Source: Uloborus plumipes
Lineage: Eukaryota > Arthropoda > Arachnida > Araneae > Uloboridae
DNA length: 64,000 nucleotides
Reading direction: 5' to 3'
Assembly: GCA_038373865.1 (NCBI GenBank)
Contig: JAXGGA010006581.1
Span: forward strand, 1-64,000
In this document: positions 10,879 through 22,839 of the stretch, in pieces
Layout: the number at the start of each line of letters is the position of its first letter
How positions within the stretch are numbered: position 1 is the first letter of the stretch
Made by a program: the position numbers and the translations under genes
Notes under the pieces: generated by a model
Seen by the model: only the letters and a program-made list of their open reading frames with translations
Told to the model about the DNA's origin: nothing
Database searches by the model: none

Positions 10879-13870
10879 GTCAAAATCTTGTAAAAGTAAA
10901 TTAAATGAAATGCATTCTATTATTTCTCCCCTTAACATCTGGATAGTTTGACTCATGTCATGTGAATTCAATTGCGTGCACAGAGGTAGTCAAAATCTCT
11001 TCATCTTTGGGGATGTTAGAGTAAAATTGCTTTTCTCAGTGCTGTGACACTAAATTTTCTCAGCGTTTAGTCAAACCACCTTCAGAGTTCCCAAATGCTG
11101 CGTCAAGGGTTCATGATTCCCTGATGGCGAGCTTGAAAGATGAAATATCTACAAAGCCTTTACATGCACTGAAAATCACCAGTTTTGAAATAGAATACAT
11201 AGCGCATCAGCAATTTATTATTTTTCAGTCTAGGCTTTAAAGTTTTCTTTTATGATAATTTTTTTTTTGTTTAAACATCATGTAAAACAGCATCATTCAG
11301 GATACTTAAAAAAAAAAAGGTATTTTTCTTCCTAAATATATTACACATTTAACACTTTTTTTTTCAGTAAAATTAGTTATTGTGGTAGTTGCAAATTTCT
11401 TTTTAAAAAACACTACCAACTACTACTACATAAGGAAATTTTAAGTAGCAGTGTTATTGGCAAACAATTTTTTTTTCTTAAAATATTAGTATTAATTTTA
11501 ACTTTGCCAGTTTTAACATTAATTTTCCAAAAAGAAAAAAATTATCTAATATTTGTTAATTAGAGCAAATTAATATTCATGTGTTAAAAATATAGCAGTT
11601 AATACAAATTATATTAAACCCTGTTAGATAAAGTATACTATTGGACAGTTTAAGACACAAAGAGTTTTTGACAGTAAAACCAGTGTTTTGGAAGCAATTA
11701 AAATATGAACAATAGGAAATTAAATATTTCAATTTTGGTGAAATGCTTGTCAATATTTAAGTAGAAGAAGGATTTATGATTTACCACAGTAATAATAAGT
11801 AAAATACTAGCAAAATAGTGCAAAAATAAGTTTCTTGCTTTCCCCAATTGAATAATGCATGTTGGAACTGTTGATTTTTGTTTCAGCGGGGCAGACTGTA
11901 CTATTCATAAATCGACAATCTTGACATGGTGGAATCACATGCTCCTTTCTCAATATCTCTCAAGTCTGAAGATGTTTAAATGAGACGCTGACAAAATTTG
12001 ATGTTATAGCATTGGTACTGCCATGTTTTTAACTTTGCCCAAGAGCTTTACTAGCTTATATTTGTTAGCAATTGGATTGGATCCCATGACATGAAGTATA
12101 CTACCAAGACAATGAGGAGAAACATAATAAAACACATTTCATACAAATTTACTTCAACTTCATGCTTTGGCTGCCATTGACAACTGCAGTGCCCTAACTT
12201 ATAGGAGCTGCTATGTAAAAAGTAGCATATCATACATTCATATTATTTACGTCATATATATTTACCTCAATAAATTTTTCCTCCATTACAATTAGACATA
12301 AATTACATTATGAGTAATGAAATAATTTTTTATATTTTTGAAATTTCAGAAAATTTTACCTCTATGCTTATTTTTCTTAAAAAAATAGCATGATCATTAA
12401 ATAAATCTAGAGCTTGTAGAAAAAAGAATAAAGTTCATACGTCATGAGGCAGAATTCCATTCAAAACAGCACGGAGAGGCAACAATGTTCCCACACAAAA
12501 CGAAAGTCACATTTTGGAAAGGTCAACTCAACAACTGAACTGGGAGGATCATGACAGGAAACAAATCTTGAACGAACTTGAAACTCCAGAAGAAATCACT
12601 TGTGAGCTTTACAGAATTGAACTCCACCACACTTAAAAGTTCTGACAAGGCACTGCATTTTCTATCTTCCAATGTTGATTTTCCACAAAATTTAGGGTGC
12701 TGAACCTCTTTTGCCATTCAAATTGACCAAATGGTAAAAAAGATGAATTTTTTTTAGAATAAGGATTCTGGTTTGGGAGGTCAAAATGATTGATAAACTT
12801 TAATGAATGATACAAAACCCTTTTACTCCAGACAAAACCCACAAATTTTGAAAAATGAATGGCACATCTATAACAATCTTCCATCAAGGAAATTCACGCA
12901 TCTTCATCTTCTTGATTCTCCATCAGATTCTTTCTCTTCCCTTAGATTGCTTCATCAAGACTTCTGAATTTTTCCATCTACGCTTCCTGCTGGCGGCAAA
13001 CATCTCTTGACATCAGGATTTCCAAGACGTTACTCTTCGATAAAGGAACAACTGCCGAAGACTGGAAACAACTGTAATCTTTTTCCCCCGATTCTTGCAC
13101 GACCAAGGATCAAAAAATGCTGACTAGGAATTCAGCCATTTGAAGCATTAAGAAAAACCCAACTTTAAACCGCTTTACTCCTTTACTTGATCACATCACA
13201 TGCAAAGAGACTATACATGAATTTGAGCAATATTAGCAACAGCAACAGTTCATTAATACGTGGATTAAAAGGGACATCTCGTGTTACACTTTTGTAACAG
13301 AAACATGACCTTGATCGGGATTCGTTATATTTACGGCAAAACCATTGGAGTGGTGTTGATTTTGATCCCCCAAAGACGATCGGGTTTGAACGGAATTCTG
13401 GAAACAGGAACATAGCTCAGACAGGAATTCAGAAATTTTCAGCGATCAATAATTATACATAGGGCATCGGAGGAAGATCAAAGCGCAGGCCACGATGTCG
13501 ACTTAACACTCCTTCCAACTTCTGGGTGCAACGTATTATCAACCAGATTTGGACAGAGGTGCGTATTTTAAATCTTCTAAAAAATAAACTTCTACACTTC
13601 TGAATACAATAAAAAAAGGGGCTTTTGGTACATAAATAAGAAAAATCGCCAGCAATTTTCAATTAAGATACCTTTGATGAAACAGCAGAATACAAACATT
13701 TAAAGTCCAATTTGTCTTCATTAACTTCACAGATCCAATGAAGTTGGCTTCTTCCAATAATCTTCTAGTGCAGATGAATATACAAATACGAAAAAAACAT
13801 TACATTTTTATTATTTCTTTATTGAGTTTACGACATAATTTCACTTTGCAACGCGGCTAAAGAATTTCTG
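10879..13870. other. Unassigned sequence with no supported gene
   Basis: About 12400-13700 is less AT-rich and has several open frames of 60-85 codons on the minus strand. One, 12051-12233, encodes a hydrophobic stretch (MCFIMFLLIVLVVYFMSW) like a membrane segment. None has a recognisable domain, and none has splice sites that extend it. It could be an unrecognised exon or chance. Confidence 0.4.
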
Positions 13871-13876
13871 TCTATG

Positions 13877-13940
13877 GCGGAAAAAGAAGAGTTGTAAGAC
13901 TCCTGATTCCAAGAGTCGTGTTCGAATACGTTCGTCCGCT
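13877..13940 (+). other. tRNA-like remnant (possibly the head of a SINE)
   Basis: GGCGGA near 13877 can pair with TCCGCT near 13940. Between them lie a tRNA-like middle (GACTCCTGATTCCAAGAGTC, where GACTC pairs GAGTC) and GTGTTCGAATACG, resembling the T-arm and internal B box. The anticodon loop is too long and the T-stem closing pair is lost, so a functional tRNA is unlikely. A tRNA-derived SINE head or decayed tRNA pseudogene is more plausible. Confidence 0.3.
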
Positions 13941-15340
13941 AACCTAAGCGGTTAATCACATGATAACTGAAAACTTCAGTGGTTACTGACAGTAGTGCGT
14001 ATGCGTTGAAACAGGAATTTCGTTGCAATGGAATAAATCTTATTTCATTGAAACGGATATTCCGTTCTTTTAAATTAGATTGTAAGGAGATTTTACTGCA
14101 AAATACGTTTTACGTACTATCAGATACCGCAATAGAACGATTCTGATTAGTGCTTAGGGAGTCCAGGTTGGAGCCACTAAATAAACAGGCCGACGCATCA
14201 AGCTTGACGTTTGAGTTCAACCACTTTGGATCCAATTTCTTAACTCTTACTTTCAACTTTCATTGTTGCAGAGCTTGGGTTACCACAAAAAAGTTTGGGA
14301 TAATGCCAAGTTTTGCCAAATTTACGTGCCGCTAATAATTGAACAGAGAAAAATTACCAAAAGGCGACAACTCGCCAAAAAAACAACACTTAATAGAGAA
14401 GACAAATACTGAAAAACGAGCTGGATCCCAAGTGATGAAACTTAATCTTGATGCGTCGGCTCGTCTATTTTGGGGCCTTAGTTCAGGTTAACCCACAAGT
14501 TTATTAGAACACGAATACACATTGAAAAGAAAATTTCATTCGGAATACAGATAAATCATGAAACGCAGCAGTTTCTGACAAATGGCTACTGAAAGAGGTA
14601 AAACTATAAGCCGACGTACTAAGGCAGGATATCACTTTTCGAGTGAGACAACTGTCTTGTTCGGTCAAAATTGAAATGTCTTACCTCTTTAACTAACTTC
14701 CTAAATTATCGCAATGTGGAGTATTCTAGCTCTAGAGCTGCGAATTGGGGGTTCTGTAGAAGAAACTTTGAAGAAACAGTTGGTGAGTGTTAGCGTACAG
14801 AAGGCAGAGACTTTTTGCATAATAAACAAAAGCTCAAATTAAGTTTAAACAAAATAAATTTAAAAAAAATAATAATTAAATTAATATTCATTTTCAAAAT
14901 GAGCTCAATTTAATTTTTTTAATCCAGGAACCGAAAGTGATTCACCTTGCAGGCCCCTGATGGAGCTATGTATGTAAATGTGAGCTTAATATTTTTGAGA
15001 TAAATTTTCTAGCTTTTTTAAAATTTATTTTATAGTTTGTCTTTGCGTATTTCTTCAACTTTATTTTAAAAGCCAAAGGGCACACTCCTGCTATTGTATC
15101 ATTTACCGACGCTAAGTTAACATAAACATGACATTAATAATTTTCGTGTTGTATTTTACAGTCAAAAAATTTTTTGTAATTAGCCTCTCCCCGAGGGACG
15201 AATTAAAAGCTTTGCGTTATTGGTAGCTGGAGTTCTCGCAGCCTTCTCTAGAGTTTGGGACTGTATAAGAGCTTCAAGATAAAGAAAATTCGAGCATTAT
15301 GCTTCGAGTTATTGACTTGACTGTAATCAGACCCGATTTT
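13941..15340. other. Unassigned sequence
   Basis: No supported coding region. Open frames of about 60 codons (for example 14150-14335) have no recognisable motif. Confidence 0.4.
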
Positions 15341-15344
15341 TAAA

Positions 15345-15508
15345 AGCAAATGTGTCACATGTCACGTTATTTTTCATAAACATATTCTTAAAAAAATGCA
15401 TGATGTAACCCTTCTTGTGACCCTTTCCCTCCCCCTCGTGACTGTCACAATTTCACGAGCCCCTTTTCCTCTGAAATCATGATATTATTTGTGGACAGCC
15501 CCTAACCG
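15345..15508. repeat. Fragment of a dispersed repeat ending in GTCCACAAAT
   Basis: Read on the minus strand it starts near AGGGGCTGTCCACAAAT and continues through a pyrimidine/purine-rich block (CCCTTTCCCTCCCCCTCGTG on the plus strand). The same order of motifs (CATGTCACGCTATTTTTCATA, GTCACAAT.T.ACGAGCCCC, ATTTGTGGAC.ACCCC) occurs at about 27217-27368. It is a partial copy of that MITE-like family. Confidence 0.6.
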
Positions 15509-15712
15509 CCTTATTCACCGTCAACCACGCGCGGTTAAAACCGGTCTTAACCCGGAGTTAACGCAAGTTCCATATTCACCGTCAACTTTAACTACGCGCC
15601 GTCGACTCTCCTTAACCACGCGTGGTTGAAAAACCTAACCAAGCTACCCGAGCTCGGTTATCGAGCGTGGTTAGAGTTACGCATGCGCACTTTAGCATCG
15701 GTAAAGGTAAAC

Positions 15713-15811
15713 ATGGCGGCTGATTTGTTCACTTTAATATTAGTGATTATTCAAAACGCAAGAATATCTCATAAAAAGCAAACATTGAAGATGAAAGAAC
15801 TACCTAGATGA
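15713..15811 (+). CDS. Possible first exon or small ORF inside the Harbinger-like element
   Basis: An ATG in good context (AAACATGGCGG) opens a 32-codon frame starting MAADLFTLILVIIQNAR and ending at TGA. Its position just inside the left end would suit the start of an element-encoded gene. No transposase motif is present and no donor lies before the stop, so it is tentative. Confidence 0.2.
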   Translation: MAADLFTLILVIIQNARISHKKQTLKMKELPR

Positions 15812-16480
15812 AAGAACTGTCTAGAAAAGTTTCGTAAGCGGTTATCAATCTATCAAAAAGGAATGCCTTAAGAGCGCAAAAATCATTTAAAAGGTGATTG
15901 TCATTTCAAGTTATAAGCTCCTAGCTGCAAACAGACAAAAAAAACTAATCTCCTGTGGGCGTTAGAAGCATGTTCGAGTGACTGAAGCTTGACGATGTGG
16001 AAAATTTTCTTGCTCCATTCCCAAAGTGAACACATAAAGGTAAGATATTTTTATTTATGTTACTGCTGTCATGTACCGTGTATGTCAATGATATTCCCTC
16101 ATAAATTTTCACACTGAATTTGGTCGGTCGTTTTTCGTGCTCTATCATGTAATTATCAATTTAAATTTCTACACCAAAATACCATGTACAGCTTTATGGT
16201 TAATAATATAGCAGGGGATTTTTAAAGATGTATGAAATCATTATAGAGTTTGAATGATGTTCAAAGCTGTGTATCATTAATTGCATGCTTGGAGACTGAG
16301 TTGATAGCTATGTTGTACCAAGTACTCTGAATGTAATCTGCCTACTTGGTCAATTAATGGTACTCATTAAATTTTGATTATGTAAACATTGCTATTTCAA
16401 AATGCCCTATATGTCCATGTTTTCTAAAGTTTAACTTCAGCAATGTTCTTTTTCGACACATTTCTTCTAACATGTGACAT

Positions 16481-16649
16481 TAGTGCCAGATCTAAAAGAT
16501 TTTTTGAACCGGGCCAGAAACTGTAAACTTTCGCCCTTACTTGTTTTTTTGCTGAATTTTTATATCACGTTTCAACGGGGAAAACACTGAAATAGGGAGA
16601 ATCTGCCGCCGCTGAGGTCAACTGCTCCAGCTTGTTGGATCTAGCACTG
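16481..16649. mobile_element. Possible hAT MITE remnant
   Basis: TAGTGCCAGATCTAA at the left and TTGGATCTAGCACTG at the right are imperfect inverted repeats. The flanking octamers TGTGACAT and TATGGCAT agree at 6 of 8 positions. The interior is non-coding. Weakly supported. Confidence 0.4.
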
Positions 16650-17143
16650 TATGGCATGTACTTAGTTCAAAACCAGGTACATAAATAAGTATAAGATAAG
16701 AAGATCTACAGGATTAAAAGCTGATTGTTGGTACAAAGCTGTATGGAATATTTAGCCCTCAAAACAACTCGTCTTATTCAAATCTGTTAAAGTGGACAAG
16801 CCAAGTTTTGAAACTTCTTCTCATATGCTCTTCTCCTATGCTCGGCTTATTCAGAGTAGCTTTAATAATTATATATTTATAAATATGAATTCAAACAAAG
16901 TATTTAATTGATAAAAAATATTGAAATACTAGTTTTCCTTTCAGTTTGTAGTTGTTTACTTCTGCTCACAAAATATTCAATTTATAGTATCAGTTAGTCG
17001 TTAACTAACTGCTTCACTCCTAAAATATGTGTTTGTATTGTGCATGAAAATAATGACCAACAACTTGTATGATTGAGGCAAAGTAAAATGAGATTATTCA
17101 TTTGTCGTTGCAATCATTGCCTTAATGTATCTTTTTGTAGGTA

Positions 17144-17317
17144 CTGTCTTCCCTGCTTAATCCGGTAATGGATAAACGAATATCCTGCTTAGGAATAAAA
17201 CATCCTGGAACCGTGTCATTGACTTGACGCAATGTTAAAGATCCGCTTAAAGGAATGCTCCACGTAATCCACATAATATTTCTTGGAACCAACACTTCGT
17301 TTAAGCAGGGCCGACAG
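17144..17317. mobile_element. pogo/Tigger-type MITE, 174 bp
   Basis: Ends are CTGTCTTCCCTGCTTAA and TTAAGCAGGGCCGACAG, flanked by TA (17142-17143 and 17318-17319). The CCCTGCTTAATCCGG motif resembles Tigger/pogo termini. An open frame on the minus strand across it is a by-product of the palindromic ends. Confidence 0.7.
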
Positions 17318-17931
17318 TAAATCTTAAAAAAAATAATAATTAATTTGAATTTTGAAATCTTAAACACAAATTACGTTTTTTACAATCAAGAGTTGTGATA
17401 GGTTTCTACTTGTTGCGTTTCTTGTACCTACAAATGGCTCTTCTTTCCTGGAATCAATTTTCATAAGACCTTACCCTCAAAACTGTATATAAACCTCTTT
17501 TCTGTGTGTGTATGTGTAAGCTGGTGTGTTTGTATGTTTAAGCCAGTGTATATGTGTTTGTGTGTGGATGTGTGCAGACGTGGATATAGGGGAGAAGCAT
17601 GTGGATCATCGCTCTCCCCCCTCCAAGTTGTCAACAACGTTATCTATCCATTGTAATTAAATACTTTATGAATGATTTATAAATGATTGTAGTACTTGTC
17701 ATGGACTAGTCAATCTGGATTAGCCCAATACCGAGCAGAGGACTTAAAGCTGGAGCTTGGTTATCTACTATTTCAAATGCGGAGTCATGCCATAACGGGC
17801 TGCTCGTATATTACGGGTAGATCTTTTGCCTTTGCCTATGGGTGATAGTTTACTGCACATAACATATAATCTGTCACTCGTTTGCTATGTTGTATTATTC
17901 GAGTAGAAGCCAATTAAAATTATTACTTAAA

Positions 17932-19679
17932 ACAATGATTTTAGCACTTGCCACAATGGGGGGCATGGTTCAAGGAGCAGTTTTCAAAAGAATGCAAACT
18001 CTTTAGGTTTTATTAGAAATAGTAATAGGGAGACGAATAAGAGCAGTCATTTTAACAATTTCGATTCAAGAAATCGCAAGGGGTTGAATAAAAGCAAGTT
18101 GGGCATGCTTAAGGTTCTTTATACCAATGCTCGCAGTATTAGGAACAAGATGGAAGAATTGAAAAGCATAATTATAGATGAGAAGTTGGATATTATTGGA
18201 GTTACCGAGACATGGGCTACCAAAAATGATGATGATTTATTGTGTATTGCTGGGTATAATTTGTTTAGACAAGATAGGGCAGGTAAAAGAGGTGGTGGGG
18301 TTTTGTTTTATGTTAGGGATACTTTAACTTGCAATGAATTGGCAATAAATGACAAACCTAATGATATTGACATGGTTTGGCTAGAACTGATGAGCAGTAA
18401 GGGTAAAAAATTGCGTTTGGGTAACATTTACAGGCCACCTAATCTAAGCCAGGGTCAAGATGAAGAGATGTATCGTATTATTAGAGACATGTCGAGTAAG
18501 GGACCGGTAATTATAATGGGGGATTTCAATTTTCCGGGCATTGATTGGAATAATTCTTACCCCAATAATAGTAAAGAAGAGGAATTTCTAAAAGTAATTG
18601 GTGACTGTTTTTCAGATCAAGTTGTTTCTGGGGGAACACGGCAGGATGCTGTTTTGGATCTAGTTTTCTGCAATGTTGAAGGTTCTGTTCAGGCATTATG
18701 TGTAGGGGAGCATATTGGGGATAGTGACCACAACAGTATTAGGTTTGGGATTAAGTTTGATATGCACAAAGACAAAAATTTTAGGATTGTGCCTAATTTC
18801 AGAAATACTGATTTTGTCGCACTCAGGCAGAGTTTGAAAACAGTTTTTTCATCAGGTTTGGACAATAGCGAGGTAAATCTGCAGTGGACTGAGTTTAAGG
18901 AAAAACTAGCAAAAACAGTTGGGGATTATGTTCCTTTTAGGAGAAAAGGGGTAAACACTAAAATTTGGCCCATGTGGTTCACTAGGGAAACTAAGGACGC
19001 TCTAAACCGTAAGCAAGCTGCTTTTCGTCAGTTAAAAGAAACTGGTCACAGCGCAGATAGGCTACAGTATTGTGAGGCTAGGCGTAGTTTTAAGTATTTG
19101 GTACGGTTTCAGAAAAGAGAATTGGAACAAAAGCTTGCAGATAATATTGACAGGAACCCAAAGGGGTTTTTTGCTTACGCAAATTCTGGGAAGATTCGAA
19201 ATAGTCAAATTGGGCCACTGGTTGATGAGCATGGAAATTTAATTCAGAATGATGGGGATATTGCTAATGTTCTAAATGACTTTTTTTCCAGTGTTTTTAA
19301 CGATAACTGTATCTCAACAGTTGACACAAGTAAGACACAAGCTACTCTACAGCTTGAGGATTTTGTTTTTTCTAGGGAGGACGTTTTACTTCATTTGAAA
19401 AAAATTAAAACAACTAAAGCTCCGGGACCAGATAATATTTACCCAAAAATTCTAGTTGAATGTGCTGAGGAATTAGTAGATACTATTGTAAAAATTTTCA
19501 ATGCTTCGTATAACTCAGGGACAGTGCCAGAGGACTGGAAACTGGCTAACATTACGCCACTCTTCAAGAAAGGGTCTAGAGGTAATGCAGGAAATTATAG
19601 ACCTGTCAGTCTTACTTCAGTGGTTTGCAAAATTTTTGAAACTTTATTTAAAATTAAGATTATGGATTTCTTAGAATAG
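17932..19679 (+). CDS. LINE ORF2, first part: endonuclease and N-terminal reverse transcriptase
   Basis: The frame is open from about 17932; the first in-frame ATG is 18105 (MLKVLYTNARS). Endonuclease motifs in order are YTNARSIRNKMEEL, DIIGVTETWA, RGGGVLFYVR, NIYRPP, GDFNFPGIDW and SDHNSI. These carry the Asn, Glu, Asp/Asn and terminal SDH residues expected of AP-like LINE endonucleases. After a linker come the early RT motifs KAPGPDNIYPKIL and ITPLFKKGS.GNAGNYRPVS. A TAG at 19677-19679 ends the frame, and homology continues in another frame five bases on, so the stop results from a one-base indel. Function: target-primed retrotransposition. This copy is probably inactive. Confidence 0.85.
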
Positions 19680-19683
19680 TCTG

Positions 19684-20847
19684 TTGACTAGTTTGCAGTA
19701 TGGTTTCAGGAAAGGTAAATCGTGTGCTACTAATTTATTACATTTTTATGACAAGGTCACCATGGCTTTAGATAACAAAAAGTGTGTAGATATTGTTTAC
19801 ATTGATTTTCAAAAAGCTTTCGATAAGGTGCCGCATGTTGCACTACTCAGTAAATTAGCTGATATAGGAATTGGAGGTAAAATTTTAGTTTGGGTTAGGA
19901 ATTGGCTGACAGGAAGGAAACAAAGAGTAGTTGTAAGGGGTAATCATTCTAAATGGAGTGAGGTTTTAAGTGGGGTTCCCCAAGGATCAGTTTTAGGTCC
20001 ACTTTTGTTTATTATTTTTATGAATGATATTCATGAAAATGTTTCTGGAAACATGAATTGTTTTGCTGATGATGTCAAAGTTATGGGGGTTGTAGAAAAT
20101 GATGAACAAGTAAATCAGCTGCAAGAGGATTTGGATCATATTACTAAGTGGGCAGACAAGTGGGGCATGGCAGTAAATGTTGGGAAATGTCAAGTGCTGC
20201 ATTTAGGTCATGGGAATAAGCATACAAGCTATTATTTACAGGGTTCAGTCATTAGTAAGGCAGAAAATGTTATGGATCTAGGTGTCTTAATAAATCAAGA
20301 CTTCAAGTTTAGTCAACAGTGCAGCATAGCTAGTAACAAAGCCAATAGGATGCTTGGGTTTATAAATAGATCTATTTCAAACAAATCAAAGAAGGTTCTT
20401 CTGCCTTTATATAGAAGTTTGGTAAGACCTCATTTAGAGTATGCTGTTCAGTTTTGGTCTCCTTACCTTAAGAAAGATATTAATTTATTGGAAAGGGTAC
20501 AAAGGAGGGCTACAAAGTTAGTGAATGGACTTTCTAATTTAGACTATGATTCCAGACTTAGAATGCTTAATATGTATAGTCTTGAGCAAAGGAGAACCAG
20601 AGGGGACATGATTCAGTTGTTTAAATTTATCAAAATGAAAGATGTTATAGGGTTAAATTTTTGCACGGAAAGCAGGACAAGGGGTCATTGTTATAAGCTG
20701 TTTAAATCTCAGGCTAACCTGGAAATTCGGAAAAATTACTATTTTAGCAGAGTAGTGGGAACTTGGAATAGTTTACCGGAAGAGGCGGTAAGGAGCAAGG
20801 GAGTAGATAGTTTTAAGAGGGCCATTGATCTTCATTGGGATCTATAA
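19684..20847 (+). CDS. LINE ORF2, second part: reverse transcriptase core and C-terminus
   Basis: The frame is shifted relative to the upstream part and has no ATG at its start, so it is the continuation of ORF2 after the frameshift. RT motifs are LQYGFRKGKSC, VDIVYIDFQKAFDKVPH (catalytic Asp in motif A), GVPQGSVLGPLLF, CFADDVKV (the DD of motif C) and NVGKCQVLHLG. Then comes the thumb/C-terminal block with ANRMLGFINR, PHLEYAVQFWSP and LERVQRRATKLV. The set matches CR1/L2/Rex-like LINEs. All catalytic residues are kept; the only obvious lesion is the upstream frameshift. Confidence 0.85.
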   Translation: MTSLQYGFRKGKSCATNLLHFYDKVTMALDNKKCVDIVYIDFQKAFDKVPHVALLSKLADIGIGGKILVWVRNWLTGRKQRVVVRGNHSKWSEVLSGVPQGSVLGPLLFIIFMNDIHENVSGNMNCFADDVKVMGVVENDEQVNQLQEDLDHITKWADKWGMAVNVGKCQVLHLGHGNKHTSYYLQGSVISKAENVMDLGVLINQDFKFSQQCSIASNKANRMLGFINRSISNKSKKVLLPLYRSLVRPHLEYAVQFWSPYLKKDINLLERVQRRATKLVNGLSNLDYDSRLRMLNMYSLEQRRTRGDMIQLFKFIKMKDVIGLNFCTESRTRGHCYKLFKSQANLEIRKNYYFSRVVGTWNSLPEEAVRSKGVDSFKRAIDLHWDL

Positions 20848-20994
20848 TTTGACTAGGACCAGCCCAGTTGGGCCCAGAGCCTGTTGCTGGTCGTCACATT
20901 TGTATTTGTATTTGTATTACCAGTGAGCGATATTTTGGTGGCGTAGCAGGGTATTCTTTCTATCAGAATTTAACATGCTAAATTTGTTTTCCAG

Positions 20995-21096
20995 ATGATT
21001 TTGAGCCAACTATGGATACAGAGGTTTACAACTTGCTGCTAACTTATTTAATTTGCAAAAAGGATGCCTGTAACACTAAACAGGAGATTTTGTAGA
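20995..21096 (+). CDS. Exon-like open stretch, possible last exon of an unidentified gene
   Basis: A pyrimidine-rich acceptor (TTTGTTTTCCAG) is followed by an open frame reading DDFEPTMDTEVYNLLL and on to a TAG at 21094-21096. AATAAA lies near 21190, so it has the layout of a 3'-terminal exon. It sits just beyond the LINE, inside the Harbinger-like element, and could be its gene's last exon. No partner exon or domain was recognised. Confidence 0.2.
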
Positions 21097-21099
21097 AAA

Positions 21100-22540
21100 A
21101 TTTACTCCTAATTGATTTTTTATATTGTGAATTTGATTTGTTTTCAAAAGATTGAAAGTTTATCCTAATTATGTACTCAATTAGTTGAAATAAAATTTAC
21201 TTGCCTCTGCTACTTGTTTTAATTTATTAGTCATTTTATATACTCAAAATAATCAAAAATAATTTTCAGTTAAAATTTAATTACTGACTGCAAATTATTA
21301 TATCATATGTTGTCATTAGTTGAATTATGATGTGTACAAATGTAATAAGATTTTTGTAATCTATTTTAATGTTGCTTAGCATTTGAATTCATTGATTTTG
21401 AACAGCTTTGTTAAAGTGATGATTTATATTCGATGGCCTAAAAATATATCAACCAAAATATAATTAATCATGAACTGAGAAGGGGGTAGACTTTTTTTTA
21501 AACATTGGGTTGGGGGGGGGGGTGCAAATGTTTGTTTATTTGTTAATGTTTCAGTGTTCCAAATATAAAAGTTATAGTGTAAAAGATTTCAACAATTCGC
21601 GTGAAGTTACTTTTAAAGCTGTGCACTAACTTTTTATGTTTCAGATTTCGATTAAAATAGAAAACTAAATATAACTTAAATGTTTTTTGCAAATTATTAC
21701 ATATTATGTGACATTAAGCTTTCAGTATAGCATTAACTTTGAAATTTTTTTAGCATTGAAAGTAGAAAGAAAAACTTTTTTCTTTATTATTCATCTACAG
21801 TTGAGGCATGCTAAATTCTTGTTTTACATTCAGTATAGTATTGTATGAAGAAACTATACGGCAAAAAAATACATGATTTTCTTTGACAAAAATTAATTCA
21901 AATGTATCAAAAACTAAACAGTTCTGTTAATATTATGTTTTGTATTTTGGTAATGTTTGAAGCTGAAGTTTTTATTAAAATTAAGAAAGAAATAGAAATG
22001 TACAAATAAAAAATGCTATGTACGAATTGCGAACACCGAAGTTAAAAGAAATTCTCTTATCATAGAAAACTAATACGTTCGTGAAAATCTTTTCACTAAA
22101 AAGAATCATTATAAGGGAGCAAAAGAAGATGTCTCGTAATCTGGAAACATGTGTAAGCAATTACCACTATTACTACTTATAACGTTGATTTGACTTTTAA
22201 TACGTTTATTTAAAATTAAGCTTGATCTTTTTCTAAAGGGAAAATGTTTTTTTTTTTGCTTTATGCAAAGAAAGGACACAAGTACAATTTATAATTTAGG
22301 TTTTTACTATTCTCAGAAACATTTTCAAATTTTAGATCAGTTCAAAGTAAAACTTGAATCAAATCTATTTTCCTTAAAGTTCCTTGAGTTGAAATTTAAT
22401 CTTGCTGACGATTACAAAACATGTTTAGAAAATTCCTTATTAGAAACCAAAAACATATAGGATACACACTTTACTGGTTAATAACTTTAAATCTAACTGA
22501 TTAGTTTTAGACTCGTTTACTGAAAGATGTTTCTCTCAGT
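21100..22540. other. AT-rich spacer inside the composite element
   Basis: Includes a G tract near 21513 and chance frames only. No transposase motif found. Confidence 0.4.
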
Positions 22541-22836
22541 CAAGGGCGCCTTGAACCTAAATTTTTGGGCAGCGAAATTTTTCAATTTGCCGAATGAAAC
22601 TCTGAATTTAACCGAATGATAAAATACGAGCATGCACACTTATTTACATCTTATGAGAAAAGACAAAAATCAACGAAATTTCTCTTTTAAAGATTTTTTA
22701 AAAGGCAATTTTGTGAGGAAGTTTCCAAATTTGCTGAATAAGATTATTTTTAGGAGGTCACAGTCATCTTCCGTGATAGATTTGCCATGTCACAAAGGTC
22801 ACGATTGCAAGGGGCTCCTAAGACCATGCGCACCTT
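22541..22836. mobile_element. Possible hAT-like MITE remnant
   Basis: CAAGGGCGCCTTGAA at the left and TGCGCACCTTG at the right are imperfect inverted ends. The interior has TTGCCGAAT motifs reminiscent of the 8745-9000 family. No target duplication is legible. Confidence 0.35.
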
Positions 22837-22839
22837 GAT

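Larger units (their letters stand above)
17700..20919 (+). mobile_element. CR1/jockey-type LINE, nearly complete ORF2 with one frameshift
   Basis: It encodes an AP-type endonuclease followed by reverse transcriptase, then a short 3' UTR with a hairpin (GACCAGC...GCTGGTC, about 20857-20891). It ends in tandem ATTTGT units (20900-20919), the short 3' repeats typical of CR1-like elements instead of poly-A. The same reading frame is open upstream to about 17932. The 5' limit is uncertain and no target duplication was identified. ORF1 is absent or reduced to the short open stretch 17932-18083. Confidence 0.8.

Noticed and set aside
12051..12233. Membrane-protein exon on the minus strand
   Set aside because: The hydrophobic run is suggestive, but no in-frame splice sites or neighbouring exons could be found.
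13877..13940. Functional tRNA gene
   Set aside because: The acceptor pairing and T-loop resemble a tRNA, but the anticodon loop is too long and the T-stem closing pair is missing. Kept only as a tRNA-like remnant.
17122..17367. 81-codon minus-strand frame with a protein-like appearance
   Set aside because: It lies over a TA-flanked pogo MITE with clear inverted ends, which explains the sequence better.
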